A DNA stretch of 64,000 bases from Acheta domesticus (lineage: Eukaryota > Arthropoda > Insecta > Orthoptera > Gryllidae). Each line of letters begins with the position of its first letter. Position 1 is the first letter of the stretch. Positions 34,893 to 46,740 of this stretch are shown here, one piece after another. A program made the position numbers and the translations under genes. The stretch is taken from positions 37,533,890 to 37,597,889 of the forward strand of contig JAHLJT010000631.1 of assembly GCA_031308135.1 (NCBI GenBank), read 5' to 3'. The notes below the pieces were generated by a model, which saw nothing but the letters and a program-made list of their open reading frames with translations, was not told the origin of the DNA and ran no database searches.

Positions 34893-35859
34893 AGGTCCGT
34901 TCGCTCTAACTTTACTCAGCAAGTAAACAAATGCACGTGGTCGTCACTTGTTCTCATTGGCTGACGGATACCACACTTCTTCACGGCGTCGCCACTATAG
35001 GAATTAGGTCCCTTTCAAAATATATTTATTTCCTGACTCTCTACACAAACAGTCGAAATAATTTTTTCCTTTGCCTTGAAGTAAAATCAGACACCGAGCG
35101 TGACCTTAACTGCGAACCTTCAGCTACCAACGGACCTCTTTGAGGTAACGTTCGTTTGCCATGTCGTCGGCGCCGCTCCTGCCAAATTTAATTAGTTCTG
35201 TTCTCGAATGAGAAAGATATAAAAGAATGCTGTGTTTTTGTTTGGTTAGTGAAAGGTATGCTTGCACATTGCGTTGATTTTTCCCCATATCGAACACAGT
35301 AAGTGGAACAGTAAAGGGGAGGAAATGACTGCTGAATTGTATGTGACAGAAGTGTTTGAAAACTGAATTAAGTCTTTGGAAAGATTCTCCACGTAAGAAG
35401 AGATGTAGAGCAAAACAGGTGGAGGGCGAGTGCGATGTATTTGTTAATCTGCCATTCGTGTTCATGTGCACATTTTTTCGTAGAAACGAATTTTCAACAT
35501 AAAATAAAATTCTTGATGTGGTTAATGAAGATTCGGGACTGCCAATTTTTAAAAGAACGTCACTATATGTTCTACTGAAGTTCGTACTTCGGGCGGGATT
35601 TCACTGTTACCTTACAAGAACACACGTAAATGCAAGTTCTGTGATATTTAAGAAAAATGTTTGCAAATTTTGGGTGGTATTTTGAGCGTATTAAAGAAGT
35701 ACTAGTGAAAATAATATGCTATGACAGTTCTGGCTGTGACACATGCCGGCATTTGAGTACGGTTGTGGCGCGAATGGCGTAGCCAATCACGAACTACAGA
35801 GCGGAGGGACACACTCAAAGCTTGTTTACATGCGGAGTGAAGTTACGGTGAACGGACCT
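34893..35859. mobile_element. Inverted-repeat DNA element (MITE) with TA flanks
   Basis: Left AGGTCCGTTCGCTCTAACTT and right (complement) AGGTCCGTTCACCGTAACTT begin inverted repeats that stay similar for about 75 bp (both reach GTAAACAA and a GATTGGC/CATTGGC motif). TA lies outside each end (34891-34892 and 35860-35861), as for Tc1/mariner insertions, although a TWA target (Harbinger) cannot be excluded. 967 bp, no transposase. The ORFs inside are short and unrecognised. Confidence 0.65.
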
Positions 35860-35861
35860 TA

Positions 35862-36490
35862 GCGTCCGGCCACAACCAGCCTTTAAATCTTACACGAACG
35901 AAACCGGCCAACTTCTAATTTTCTTTGGTTCGTGGCCTCCCGTATTGAGCAGACGTTGCGCAGCCCTGATCCAAGCGAAGGTAACGACGCAAGCGACCCG
36001 AACGCGAACTTGGACGAGCGACGAACAGGGGCGGGCGAATTTCTGTCAGACGGCCTTGTGAAAAACAGAGACGCACGGAGTCGAGTGCAAGTTGGCGACC
36101 AATTGCGCCATTATGTTAACACCGGCAGGATAACACAGTCACGGTGAATATTCGCAATGCAATACTAAAGGCCATGCTTCACGCCCGTCTGAGCCCTAGT
36201 GACGTAGTGCATTGGCAACCGGCTGTGGGGCACGCTGCTGACCTTGACCGGCCACCCCGCGCCGCCCCGCCCCGCGCCGCCCCGCGCCACACCTCGAGGC
36301 GACCCCCCCCCCCCGCGCCACGGTATGGGAGAAAGAAGACGCTAGCGGTCCCGGCGGCGAGGGACAACGCCTTTTTTACTACATTCGAGCTCTCCGACTG
36401 GTGCACTACAGCGAGGTCCGAGCGCACCGCTTACGGTCCCGACTCTCCGTCGCCCTACTCATCGGGATTCGCACCTAGTGCTTGCTGAAG
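35862..36490 (+). promoter_or_regulatory. CpG-rich block with splice-donor-like end: possible promoter and first exon
   Basis: A sharp GC/CpG-rich island in AT-rich DNA, with GCCGCCCCGC-type repeats at 36255-36300 and a C-run near 36302-36315. It ends at TTGCTGAAG|GTGAGTTGCG, a strong donor-like site with GT at 36491. This layout suits a promoter plus non-coding first exon on the + strand, but no coding exon downstream was recognised. It directly follows a MITE, so it could instead be transposon-derived. Confidence 0.3.
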
Positions 36491-36719
36491 GTGAGTTGCG
36501 CTGATGCGACTTAGAAATAGTATGGAGTTCAGTTGAGGAGCAAATATTCAAAACGTTACACCTCCACCTCTTTCCAAGAAAATGAAAAATATAGGACAAA
36601 TTTTATACTTTTCAACATTACTGAGATGTGGCTAGGTGAAGTCACTGCACTGCCACTGACCGAGAGTCCCGACGGTGGCAGGGTTTTCGACATTATCTTG
36701 GTCGAAATCAGTCGCTAAT

Positions 36720-37105
36720 TCTAGTATTCTAGTGGCCAACTGCTCTGATCGGTAATTTTCCGTGGATTCTCCGATCTTCACCAGGCGAATAGCGGAGCAC
36801 TACACTATAAAAACTGTCTATGGACCGCGCACGATTTCTCCGTTCTCTTCTCTGTCCTGCCTTCACCTCTTACTTACACACACACGAACATGCATACACT
36901 ACCACACATACCGATAGACTGGTCGGGTGTTTTGAGCTTGTCATCGCTGAGGCGGTGCCCCACTGGTGAGAGATAGTTCTTGAAAACTGGGGAAAACCCC
37001 GCCAGCCGACGGTACGTCCAAGTCTCGTCATCCCGCGGGTGAAGACCTCCGACACCCCCCGAGGAAAAAGCACGCCCTACACTTACGGGATCATTGACCA
37101 TAGCA
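36720..37105 (+). repeat. SINE-like repeat, copy 5 (about 390 bp, most complete)
   Basis: Runs from 'agtggccaactgctctgatc' through TTTTCCGTGGATTCTCCGAT, 'ccaggcgaatagcggagca', 'ctcttctctgtcctgcc', 'actaccacacataccg', 'tgaaaactggggaaaacccc', 'gccagccgacggtacgtcc' and 'ccgaggaaaaagcacgccct' to 'acttacgggatcattgacca'. It serves as the reference for the four intron copies. Confidence 0.6.
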
Positions 37106-37640
37106 TTTGTTTAATTAATCATTAATTCAATTAATCAACACCGTCATGAACGCAACGAATAGAGTACTCCTATTGTAAAATATCTCTGAGTTTTTTTACT
37201 TTATAAAATAATAAATAAAATAATAGTGACTTTATTTATGTGGCGAGAGTCGGGACAGCAGGCCCGCTCTTCCGCCTAACCACGTAATACATACATATAT
37301 AGATAAAAATTTAACAGTACATTTTGTAAATTAAATAAAATACAACTTAGATATGTCTTGCCCCTGGGCTGACAAAGTGAAAGTAAAAAAAAACACAACG
37401 TCCCAGCATTTACCTTAAACGGGGAAAACCAGGGAAAACAAAGGAAGTGTGCATGCTCTTCAACATTGAGCAACAAAACAAAAGATTTAAAATAATTTAT
37501 AAAACATTTACTGACACAAGAGAACATTAAAGAGATGCCCGAAAATAAATTATAAAAGAAAAATAAATATTAACCCATACGCGTCAAAACGTTAGCAAGA
37601 AAATCTCAATCCATTAAAGAACTCATTAAAAAAAATAATA
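37106..37640. other. No gene recognised
   Basis: AT-rich sequence without element ends or coding signal. Confidence 0.4.
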
Positions 37641-37795
37641 AATGAGAATGCACACAACCACCCGGCCAGGACGACGGCTTAGGGCCGATTTTAATTACAA
37701 CAACATGTACCAAGGGAAAATTCACTTCTCCCCATAGCTCGTCACACGCAGTTTTTAACTGTTTTTGACGTAAATAAATAAATAAATAAATAAAA
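37641..37795 (+). repeat. Retroelement 3' tail with (TAAA)n
   Basis: 'cgtcacacgcagtttttaac' followed by 'tgtttttgacg' and about six TAAA units (37771-37795). The same pre-tail sequence and tail occur at 51905-51958. It is a 5'-truncated LINE or SINE end on the + strand, abutting the 3' end of the minus-strand CR1-like LINE. Confidence 0.6.
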
Positions 37796-38436
37796 GACGC
37801 ATTCAGTCTAACCTTAATACAAAATAACAAGATAAATACAAAAAAAAAATTTTAATGTTAACATATTCTAAAAAAAACTTACAACTTATTTAATCTAATT
37901 TTAAAATTTTTGACATTCTGAGGGAAAGTCTCTAGCACTGCTGCAGGTAATTTGTTCCAATTTTGTATGGTTCTATTTATAAATGAAAATTTACCTACAT
38001 CTGTTCTCTGTTTTCTTTGCCGAATTTTGAAGCCATGATCTTTCCGCGCGACGTATGTTGGTTTTGATAGTCTTGCCCGAACTTCACCCCACGGCCGATC
38101 ACCCCTTATTGCTTTGAATAACGCACAAAGACGCGATTTCTCTCTGCGTTTTTCCAAGGGTTCCCACGATATAAATTCATAATTTAAACGTCCCCTTCTA
38201 ACAAATTTTGCGGCATATTTTTGTACTTTTTCGAGAGATTTTATTTGCCCTAGACGATATGGATCCCAACATATCGAGCCATATTCCAATATCGGACGTA
38301 CTAAATATGTGTACCCTAATTCCCTTGATTTTCCACTTCCTTTCCTACGTACTCTAATCACAAAATGCAATGCCTTCCACGCCTTTTTCATTACATAATT
38401 TACGTGTTCTGCCCATCCCAGATCCTCATTTAGTAC
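37796..38436 (-). pseudogene. CR1-like LINE ORF2, C-terminal part (3' segment of a split element)
   Basis: Coding to a stop at 37879, preceded by NEDLGWAEHVNYVMKKAW, YLVRPILEYGSICWDPYR and KVQKYAAKFVRR. This is the thumb and C-terminal region of non-LTR reverse transcriptases. The frame is open. At 38436 the coding stops abruptly at the 10.4-kb insertion and continues on the far side at 48845. A short AT-rich 3' UTR follows the stop. Confidence 0.9.
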
Positions 38437-39850
38437 AGTTGTCGACACATAAAATGGGTAACGGCCAAATTCAGAAGTGCCCGTCTTTCAGCACATTCTG
38501 GCACACTGTACGGACGATAACGCCATCTGGTTCTTTCATAGTTAACTGTTACAAAAGAACATTCGGAACAACTGCCAACGAGTGAGAAGCTGATAGGCTA
38601 GATTTCCCGCAATCATCTAATTTGAACGTTGTCTATGATACGCGTGTTTATCCGAATGATTGAGAGTATTGGCGTAGAAGGCACAGGGGAGCGGGGATAG
38701 TCTCCATCGCGTCGTGATGCAAGCCATTCGATCGTCTACAAGAAATATATCAATAAAGATAATATAATACAATACGACATAAAAAGTTCAGCACATGCAA
38801 TAGAATTAGTGGATTTGAAAAGGAAATTTGGAAATTTTAAATTCTGATTTACCTGCAAAAAAATCAATTGAATATCCCCTCTTTTAACGCAAAACAACTT
38901 CAGTGGGTGAACGAATATTACGGATCCGAGACGAAGAAATGAGTGTGCGAAGGCGGCTCCAGGATCGGAAAAATAATTGAGAGTGGGAAGTTTTGGCAAA
39001 GTAAATAGTGTTCAAATACCAGTGTTTACGAAATTTAAGGTTTTTGCAACAATTAAACTAGGTATTCAGTAATAATTTTGCATCGCTTGTCAAAATTGTT
39101 ATTTTGCAATATTCACCTCAAAGACAATTTGAGGACCCTTCCTCCGTATAGCGCACGTTTCGGAATTGTTTATAAAATTGTTAATTGTTGAAAAATGCTT
39201 AATTCGCAGTTTTCGGTTCTGGAATATATGGGACCCCTTTCCTCTTCAGTACTGCAAAATTTGGAAATTGTTTATAAATTTACAAATTTTGCGAAATTAT
39301 TTTATTATCTTTTCTAAACTGCCTTTAAATGAGATGCAAAATTCCGCAATCCAATCGGCGCTACCGCCTTTCGTTTTCGAGATATGTAATTGTTTCTAAG
39401 AAATTAGCATGTCATGACAACTCCCATTTCTTTGGAAGTCAATGGCAGTTCTCTCACAAATCTACCCTTCAAGCCGTTTTCCAAATGCAACGTGCATTGA
39501 GCGACACTCTTTTCTCATGCGACCCCGACACCAGAATGGTATTTGAAACTACCTGCAGAACGCAAGTCGATTGCTTTGCGAGTCAAAATCATGGAAACAT
39601 GAGTTGTTACAAATGTTCCCTAAACACGTAAATGCCAAGAAAGTCATTTTATGAGAACACACAAATTCTCTGAGCATATGAATGAATCAGTCATTTCAAC
39701 AGCGGAACCACTACCTGATAATAGTAATAACATCCACAACTTCTTTTATTTTTTTGTGTTATTTAAATGCAGCCCATGTTCAACCCATGCAGAAAAGCAA
39801 ACATTAATACTATCATTTAAACTAAAAATAACCATTGTTAGGATGATTAC
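38437..39850 (+). repeat. Left terminal inverted repeat of the 10.4-kb element
   Basis: Mirrors 46549-48841 (minus its hAT insertion). The segment 39329-39631 and its mirror 47646-47948 encode the same 100-residue open frame, and 39166-39399 mirrors 47878-48111, showing very high identity. Whether those frames are translated is unknown; they show no recognisable domain. Confidence 0.9.
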
Positions 39851-40674
39851 GTTCAGAATACTTGAACGACCAGAATCCTACGTTCTCTACCATTTGACTG
39901 AAACACCGGATAGAGGACGGCTGTGAATGTGATAAAAAAGAAATAAATATTCCATATATTGATGTCTACATTTTGGAGAAAATGCGTAGCCTAACTCGTT
40001 GGGAGCCGAATTTGATTCTCATAACAATATTTTGGCTGTCACTTCACGCAAAGCCCGTATATCTTTAAAATCTATTCAAAATCTGCTCCAATTTTTTTAA
40101 TTGTTACCTAAATTTTAGTAAAATGCTTTTGCAATTATGATTATGTTCGATAATTAGTAAATCCTCTTGAAATCGAAAATCTGATTTGATTTTTCGTGAA
40201 CCTGATCTACATCACCAAAATTCAAACCATATTTTTTAATGAAATCTATTCTTCAACTTTAGAACTTTACATTTTATAGTTTATAGTTTTATAGAATATT
40301 TATATTTTTCCGTAATTTGAATATTTCGAGCAAAGCTATGTTTCATTCGAGTGTTACTATGTATTTGTAGTTCTTGTGTAATATTGTCTCCCCTTTAAAT
40401 TGCAAAACTATTGGTGGACATACTTTCTCGATTTCTTTATAACAATTATGTAATATAAAAATTCATGTTAACCCCGAGCAAAAATTTTACAATTTCAACC
40501 GGATTGCATATATTGTCGCGGCCAATGACGTCTCATCTCTTAATTAAAAATCGCGGCCTTGATCCAAAAACGTCATTTTGGGAGTGTTTAGCACTCGCGA
40601 ATTTACTCTCCGAACTGAGATTTGAATTTGAGGGCATAGGTTTCGAGATTCCATTACATAATCCAGCTGGTGAT
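39851..40674. other. Interior of the 10.4-kb element, no gene recognised
   Basis: AT-rich. A 85-codon + strand frame (40465-40722) overlaps the start of the foldback element and has no recognised motif. Confidence 0.4.
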
Positions 40675-41455
40675 ATACTACAAGTAGTCTCACCAACTAT
40701 GGGCCACCCCTATAACTCCTAAACGGCTTCCGATATCAAAATACAGTTTTCGCTCAACAATGTGGAGTCATGGAGCAAGTGAAATTGTGTAGAGATATTG
40801 TCTGAAATACTTTTAGTTTTGGAGAAATTAAATCAACTTTCATTTTTTAAATCGAAGCATATATTTTTCTTACTAGCAATAGATAAATCATAAAAAGGGG
40901 AATGCAATAATGTAACATATGTTCATATTTTGATAGTATTTTGTGTAATAAATTATACTTTCTGGCAAGAGATTGTAAATGAAACCTGCCCTTTTTGCTG
41001 TAGCAGCCTTACTAGCCTGTACAGCCTTACGCTATTGTCATTTTTGGTGAAGGCCTTCGCGGCCTCTCCTTGAAAAGTGCCGGCGCCGGGAATGCAACCT
41101 TCCTGAATGGCAACAGTTGCAAGAATTGACACAGGAAATCTCGTGAATTTTATTTAAAATCACTTGTCAGAAAGTATAATTTTGTGCTCAAAATACTATT
41201 AAAACAATAACATGTTACGTCATAGCACTCGTCTACTTATGATCTCGCTAGTGAGAAAAAATCATGGTTCCATTTAAAAAATGAAAGATGATTAATTTTC
41301 TCAAAAACTAAAAATTTTTCAGACAATATCCTTACGGCACATTACTTGCCCTATGATTCCGCATTGTTGGGCGAAATCTACATTTCTATATCGGAAACCG
41401 TTTACATGTTACGGGGGAGGCCCATAGTTGGTGGGACTGCCTGTATGCCAAACCT
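40675..41455. mobile_element. Foldback element with ~300-bp arms
   Basis: Left arm 40675-40985 and right arm about 41150-41455 are inverted copies: 'ctcaccaactatgggccacc' mirrors 'ggcccatagttggtgggact', 'tgataaatcat'-type sequence mirrors the other side, and 'attatactttctggcaagag' mirrors 'cttgtcagaaagtataattt'. The unpaired centre (about 165 bp) contains a small GC-rich palindrome TGCCGGCGCCGGG. It lies inside the 10.4-kb element and encodes no protein. Confidence 0.75.
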
Positions 41456-41495
41456 CGCAAGTGTTGGAGCGTTTTCGTTGTCATATAAAAAGAAA

Positions 41496-42152
41496 CTAGT
41501 GTTGCAATAGAATGGCACAGAGTTTCTCCTACTAGCTCTCTTCTGATTTGTTTAATCTAGACTGGTTTTTTGGTTTTTCATTACCTACTTTCCAGCTGTC
41601 ATCCATGGCTGACATTTTTTATTTAACGTTTTCTCAATTTTTCAGGCAATTTAAAATAGACAAATGTGATATTAAGAATATTACGTAAGTTAAACCTAAT
41701 CCTATATCATAATTTTCGATTAAAAATGTTGATCCGTTTTTGAGAAAATTTTGAAAATGTTCGGAGGCTTCATGTAAAGTGCCCCCAAAAATTAATGAAT
41801 GCTTTTCAAAATCGCGGGGCAACGCAGGCCAAATGGACAGGGGTTTCTTCAATTTGGAAAAAATTCTACGCAGGGCTTAGGCGCTAGTGTTGTTCACATA
41901 CACCGGACAGACCGACGTTTTGCCGTCAATTGGTTTTTCAGTATCAAGGACCCACAACACATGTATTCTGGATAAACCACGTGTTAGAGGATTTTTTCTT
42001 AATTTAGCTCAGGATTTATCCACTTTTTCGTGATCGTGGCCCAAAAATGACTTTTTTCCGCAGAAAATCCGCCGTTTTCTCGTGCAGCATAACATAACTT
42101 TCCCTACACTACATATATACTCCGTATATATGTACGTAATAGGGAAAGTTAA
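41496..42152 (-). repeat. Helentron-type repeat, internally deleted copy
   Basis: Has both ends. The 3' end at 41496 (CTAG, then the hairpin TGTTGCAATAGAATGGCAC, then AGTTTCTCC) and the 5' end at about 42150 (TACGTAATAGGGAAAGTT, preceded by TACTCCGTATATA). Length 657 bp against about 1.5 kb for the copy at 30811, so the middle modules are lost. An ACCGGACAGACCGACG tract is near 41900. Confidence 0.7.
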
Positions 42153-44499
42153 AATAATAAAAAAGGAGAAAAGAAATAACATAGTGATGAAAATGAAAAG
42201 GATTCACGACTAGGAAACCCAGCCACATACAAAAAGAAAAAACAAAAAACATCCAGGAAAACGTAGTTGGGAATATAAACTATGTTGAAGCATTCTTTAT
42301 GGGAGAAAAAAACAGGAGGAATAATGTGATAAAATGTCAATTATACAGAAATAATGTGATAAAATGTCACTTATATAGAAAATGTTCTCACAAGACAGGA
42401 AAGAGTGATCTATGCTGCAGTCTGGCAAGTAGCAATACAAGAAAGAGAAGAGAGGAAAATAATGAAGATCGGCTATAAAAAATAGAAATAAATGTAAAAT
42501 GGGAGTATTGGGACAACACCATGAACAAAAACTAAAAAAACTAAGAAAAAGTTACTGGAAAAAAGCATCAACGCTAAAGAACACACGACTGCATCCAAGA
42601 AACCATATAATAAAGAACAATTCGTGAAAAAAACAAAAAAGAAACAATCAAAGAGATGTATTACAATAGCAATGTCAGGACATTGCTAAGTGGGGAGAGA
42701 AAAATGGAACTCATTCACGTTTCGTATATACGTATGTATACGGGAAAGTAAAATTCCACTAATTTACAAAATTATACTTTTGTCTTGACAATGTTTTGCA
42801 TGAAACGGGCAAAATTCGTGATAGCGAACAAGGAATTAAAAAAAAATTGTAATAGACGTGCGGCATTGAGATAATAACACGATTTTCTTGTAGTAAAATA
42901 AATAACACGATTTTAAATCGGGAATATAACGAATTTTAAAATATTGTTCTGTTATTTTCTTTTTTGCACAAACAAAACTCTTTGTATGTCTTAGAACACA
43001 AAAAGGACAATGGAATTGCGGTCTTAATACTTCGGATACCTCGAAGTGACGTACTTAGGAAAGAGAGTCGTTTAGTAATCTTGTAATCGTAAGTCGTGAG
43101 AAATCTTGCAGAATTTTAGCGATATATCGACAAGAAAGAGGACGTTTTTTTGTGTCTCTGAGTAATTCACTAAAACTCCTCTTGACTTTTCCTGTTTGCC
43201 TTGATATGAGTTATATTCCTACTATGTATATTGTTTGTCTCCTTTACTTAGAAACAAAGTAGTAAATGCATGCACTGACTCACAAACGCTTTCATAGAGA
43301 ATGTGAATAAAGATGATGGAATTGCTGATGATCAGCAATTACAGTTATTCTTAAGTGTGTCAATACTTCGAATTGCAATCTCTACTTTGAAATTAACCAG
43401 TTTTCCAGAAGGTAGTTCTGATGAATATTTATGGGACGTCTTTTAGTTGTGTGTTGAAATTTCATAGCTTTAAAGTAAAATAAAATAAATTTCAAAATTA
43501 AATTTGTCGAAAATTTTTTGAAGGTGGAAATGTTTTTGGACATTGATTATGCTATTGGAGTTAATTACAATATTATACAATCTAACGATTTCAGATGTAT
43601 GCAGAAATATATTTTATGCCTTCTATTTTTTAAAAGACAACAAAGATTATGCAGATTTTGAGTAAAAAGATGAATAGAATTTTTTTTGATATCCAGAAAA
43701 TATTTTTACCAAAAATTAACGCAAAAATGACTGCTTCCACTTATACACCGGGCGACAATATTAGTGATATCTCTCTGCTTGATTCGATATTATAGTTAAG
43801 AAAAGAGTTGAATAAAATAATCTTTCTTTAGAGGGATTATCAATTTTCTCTCATAAGCCTCAAGCTACCACCGACTTCCCAATTTTCCTGGGGAAGCACT
43901 TTCGACTCCGGGTGAAATCAGATAAGAGGCTACACAGCGTTGCCAAAGAAAAATCAATATTTTCACTCACGCCAAAGCAAACTGAACTATTCGTATTTCC
44001 TATTCATTCTTCTATTCATTCATTCTCAGAGTAGCAAAGCCACATAAGAGCTAATTATCTCATTAGTGAAAGACCTGTCTATTTCAGAGTCGCTAAAATT
44101 TTGCTGTTTTGAAATAAAAAGTTTAATACTCGCAGTATCGCAGTTTGACATTACAGCAACTCGCTATTTTTCCAGCTTTACTTGTTATATAAAATCCCAT
44201 TTCTGAGATAAAAAGGCTAAATTATCTAGTCCTACTCCAAATTAGCACGATTTTCTCGTATTTGTTAGTCTCTTAATACGTTTAGTCTGAGTTAGCTTTT
44301 CGTTGTTTTTTTTTCACCCTCTTCACAGCAACTATCTATTGGTGCCAGTAACATATTTTTACTTTTTCATACTTACTTCGTTACAAGAGAAAATTTTGTA
44401 ATCGTGTGCCGGTGAATTTTCGATAGAAAATTATTTTTTATTGCCAGGTCCTATTAACGAAAAACTGAGTAAATCGTGTTTGTTTACGAGAATATAGCA
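42153..44499. other. Interior of the 10.4-kb element, no gene recognised
   Basis: A-rich to 42710, then a Helentron 5'-end fragment (CGTATGTATACGGGAAAGTA at 42729-42748), then AT-rich sequence without coding signal or repeat ends. Confidence 0.45.
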
Positions 44500-45480
44500 A
44501 ATTATTTCCTCTAACACGATGTGTAAGGGAACGTCCATAAATTACGAAACGGTAAAAAGGGGGAGGGGGTCTGAGCCTGTGTTACTCTGCGTTACATGGG
44601 AGTAAGGGGATATTAATTGTTACGTAACATTGTTTTTTTACATTTTCAATATTTGCTGAAATGATTCCTTTTTTGAGTCCTGTATTAAAACATTAAAATA
44701 TTAACACATATAACAATAAAAATTAATTACGACGGCAAAACGTCTGTCTGCCTGTGTGTCTGTCCGTTCGTCCATCTTGGTTAATGCTAGCGCTTAAACT
44801 GTACTGCCGATTTTCTTCAAAATTGATATTTCTCGATCGATTTAAATGATTTCGAGGCACTCTGAGTTTGCCAGAAACATTTTGATTTTGGAAGTTCTTT
44901 GTAAATATTTTAAAATTTTCTCAAAATGACTCCAAAAATTTTGATTAAACTTTGGCGTCGAATAGCGTAAAGAACACCTAAGTGAAGAATATTAAATTAA
45001 AATGAAGTTCATTTCATTTTACTCAGTGAATATAGCACTATCCATGCAAAACGATTAAAGAACACAATATTGATGCAGTTTGGAGAAAATCTTAAATTTA
45101 ATATTGTTTAATGTTGCTCATATTTCAATCAAGATTGTGCAAAAACAAGTAATATATTCAGAAAAGTTGACATGATATTTTATAAAGAACTGATTGTCAA
45201 GAACTAATTTCACTTGAAGAGAAAATCGCGTCAACTAAATCACTACAATATTTAAAGAATTATTTTCAAATTGCAGGATCTCGAGTCGGGCCAGATCAAT
45301 AATGCAATGTTTTTAGCAAACATTCTACGAATAGTTTAGGCACTAGTGTGTTCACAGAACGACAAGTGGACCGATGGACGGATGTTTCGAGAAAAACTAC
45401 TGCTTTCGTATCAAAAAACCAAAACGTGCGCTTTCATTAAAATCTCGAAATTGATTGTAATATTCTGAGCGAATGAATAG
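44500..45480. repeat. Helentron-type fragments, two orientations
   Basis: A + strand piece carries 'cctctaacacgatgtgtaag', GACGGCAAAACGTCTGTC and CTGTCCGTTCGTCC near 44740-44775, interrupted at about 44530-44720 by 'aacgtccataaattacgaaa' sequence. A minus-strand piece follows at 45330-45480 ('aggcactagtgtgttcaca', GACCGATGGACGGATG). Both are partial. Confidence 0.5.
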
Positions 45481-45639
45481 GAACGATGTCTCACAGAGGA
45501 AATCTCAATTTCATTTTCGTATTTTAAAATTATTTCTCGTCTGCAAATTTATAATCAGTTCATTTTTGCACATTAATCAAATGGTATACAGTACAATAAA
45601 AAATCAGAAATAAATCACTACTATTACATTTTTTGTAGG

Positions 45640-46060
45640 TTTCATAAGTGTTTTTTTTCGTGTGCGCCTGCGTATGCGTTGACTTACTAGTAGATTAATT
45701 GGAAGGTGATTCGTGCGCTGTCACAATCTCTTCTAATATATTTGGCTTCTTGTGGTGATAAGGTCATGCAGTGGAATTATGCCAACGTCTCTGTATAAAG
45801 TCCTGTTTGTCACGAACTATGTTTTAGTTTTGAATCTACGAAAAATATTCAGTATACGAGTAGTTATTACTTCTCTGTGGTGTCGTATTAATCCATTCGC
45901 GTTCCATAGTATAATTTTATGACTTAGCAGCGATTCTATTTGTTATAATTTCTGTTTTAGAATGTTTTTATATCTTCGGAAGGAATTTTCAATTTCTTGG
46001 CACATGTCTATTTGGGCAGAAATGAGACTATATGGAAGTGGTGTGTATCGGATTATTGAA
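45640..46060 (-). pseudogene. Jockey-like LINE remnant, internally deleted
   Basis: On the minus strand KIILWNANGLIRHHRE (45878-45921) is the hallmark start of a Jockey-type endonuclease. It is followed within about 60 bp by FVTNRTLYRDVGI (about 45758-45817), a hallmark of the end of the same ORF2 (RT C-terminus: NRTLHRDLGI). Everything between, about 2.5 kb in a full element, is missing. Stops are present. It lies within the 10.4-kb element. Confidence 0.6.
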
Positions 46061-46548
46061 TATGTGAAGAGGTGGGCAATAAATGATATTTTTCTGTGAA
46101 TGAGTGTGCTTCTTTAAATTGGGGAATTTAAAAATGGTATTGTTTGAGTGGAAGGAGAAGTCGTCACTATACATTTTATATGTGAATTATTTTCAATGCA
46201 TGTGTAGAACTTCATTTAATTTCAATATTCGTAAGATTTTTCACAAATGTTGATGATATACTGATATATGTCTCATTTTTCGTTTACTTTTCATAGCGTA
46301 AAAATCAGGTCGCTATATTTCGTTTATTAAACTCGATGATATCCAAGCAGTTATCTGAAATTCAATAAAATTCAATTCAATAATATAATAATACCAAATT
46401 CACATGATTTTCTACAAACGATTAAAAAGAGATGTGAAAATGCCGTGGCCTAAAGGATACAAGAAAATGACTGACGATGAATGACTACATTAAAAACAGG
46501 ATTTTAAGGAGGATCATACCGAACGCAAAACAAATTTAAAAAGAAACT
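46061..46548. other. Interior of the 10.4-kb element, no gene recognised
   Basis: AT-rich, with no coding signal or element ends. Confidence 0.4.
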
Positions 46549-46740
46549 TATTCATCCTAAATATTGATATTATTAGTTTAAATAACAGTATTAATGTTTG
46601 CTTTTCTGAGACACGGGCTGCATCTAAATAACAATAAATTAAAGAAATTGTGGATGTTATTACTATTATAAGGTAGTAGCTTCGCGGTTGAAATGACTGA
46701 TTCTTTCATATTTTCTGAGAATTTGTGAGTTCCCATAAGA

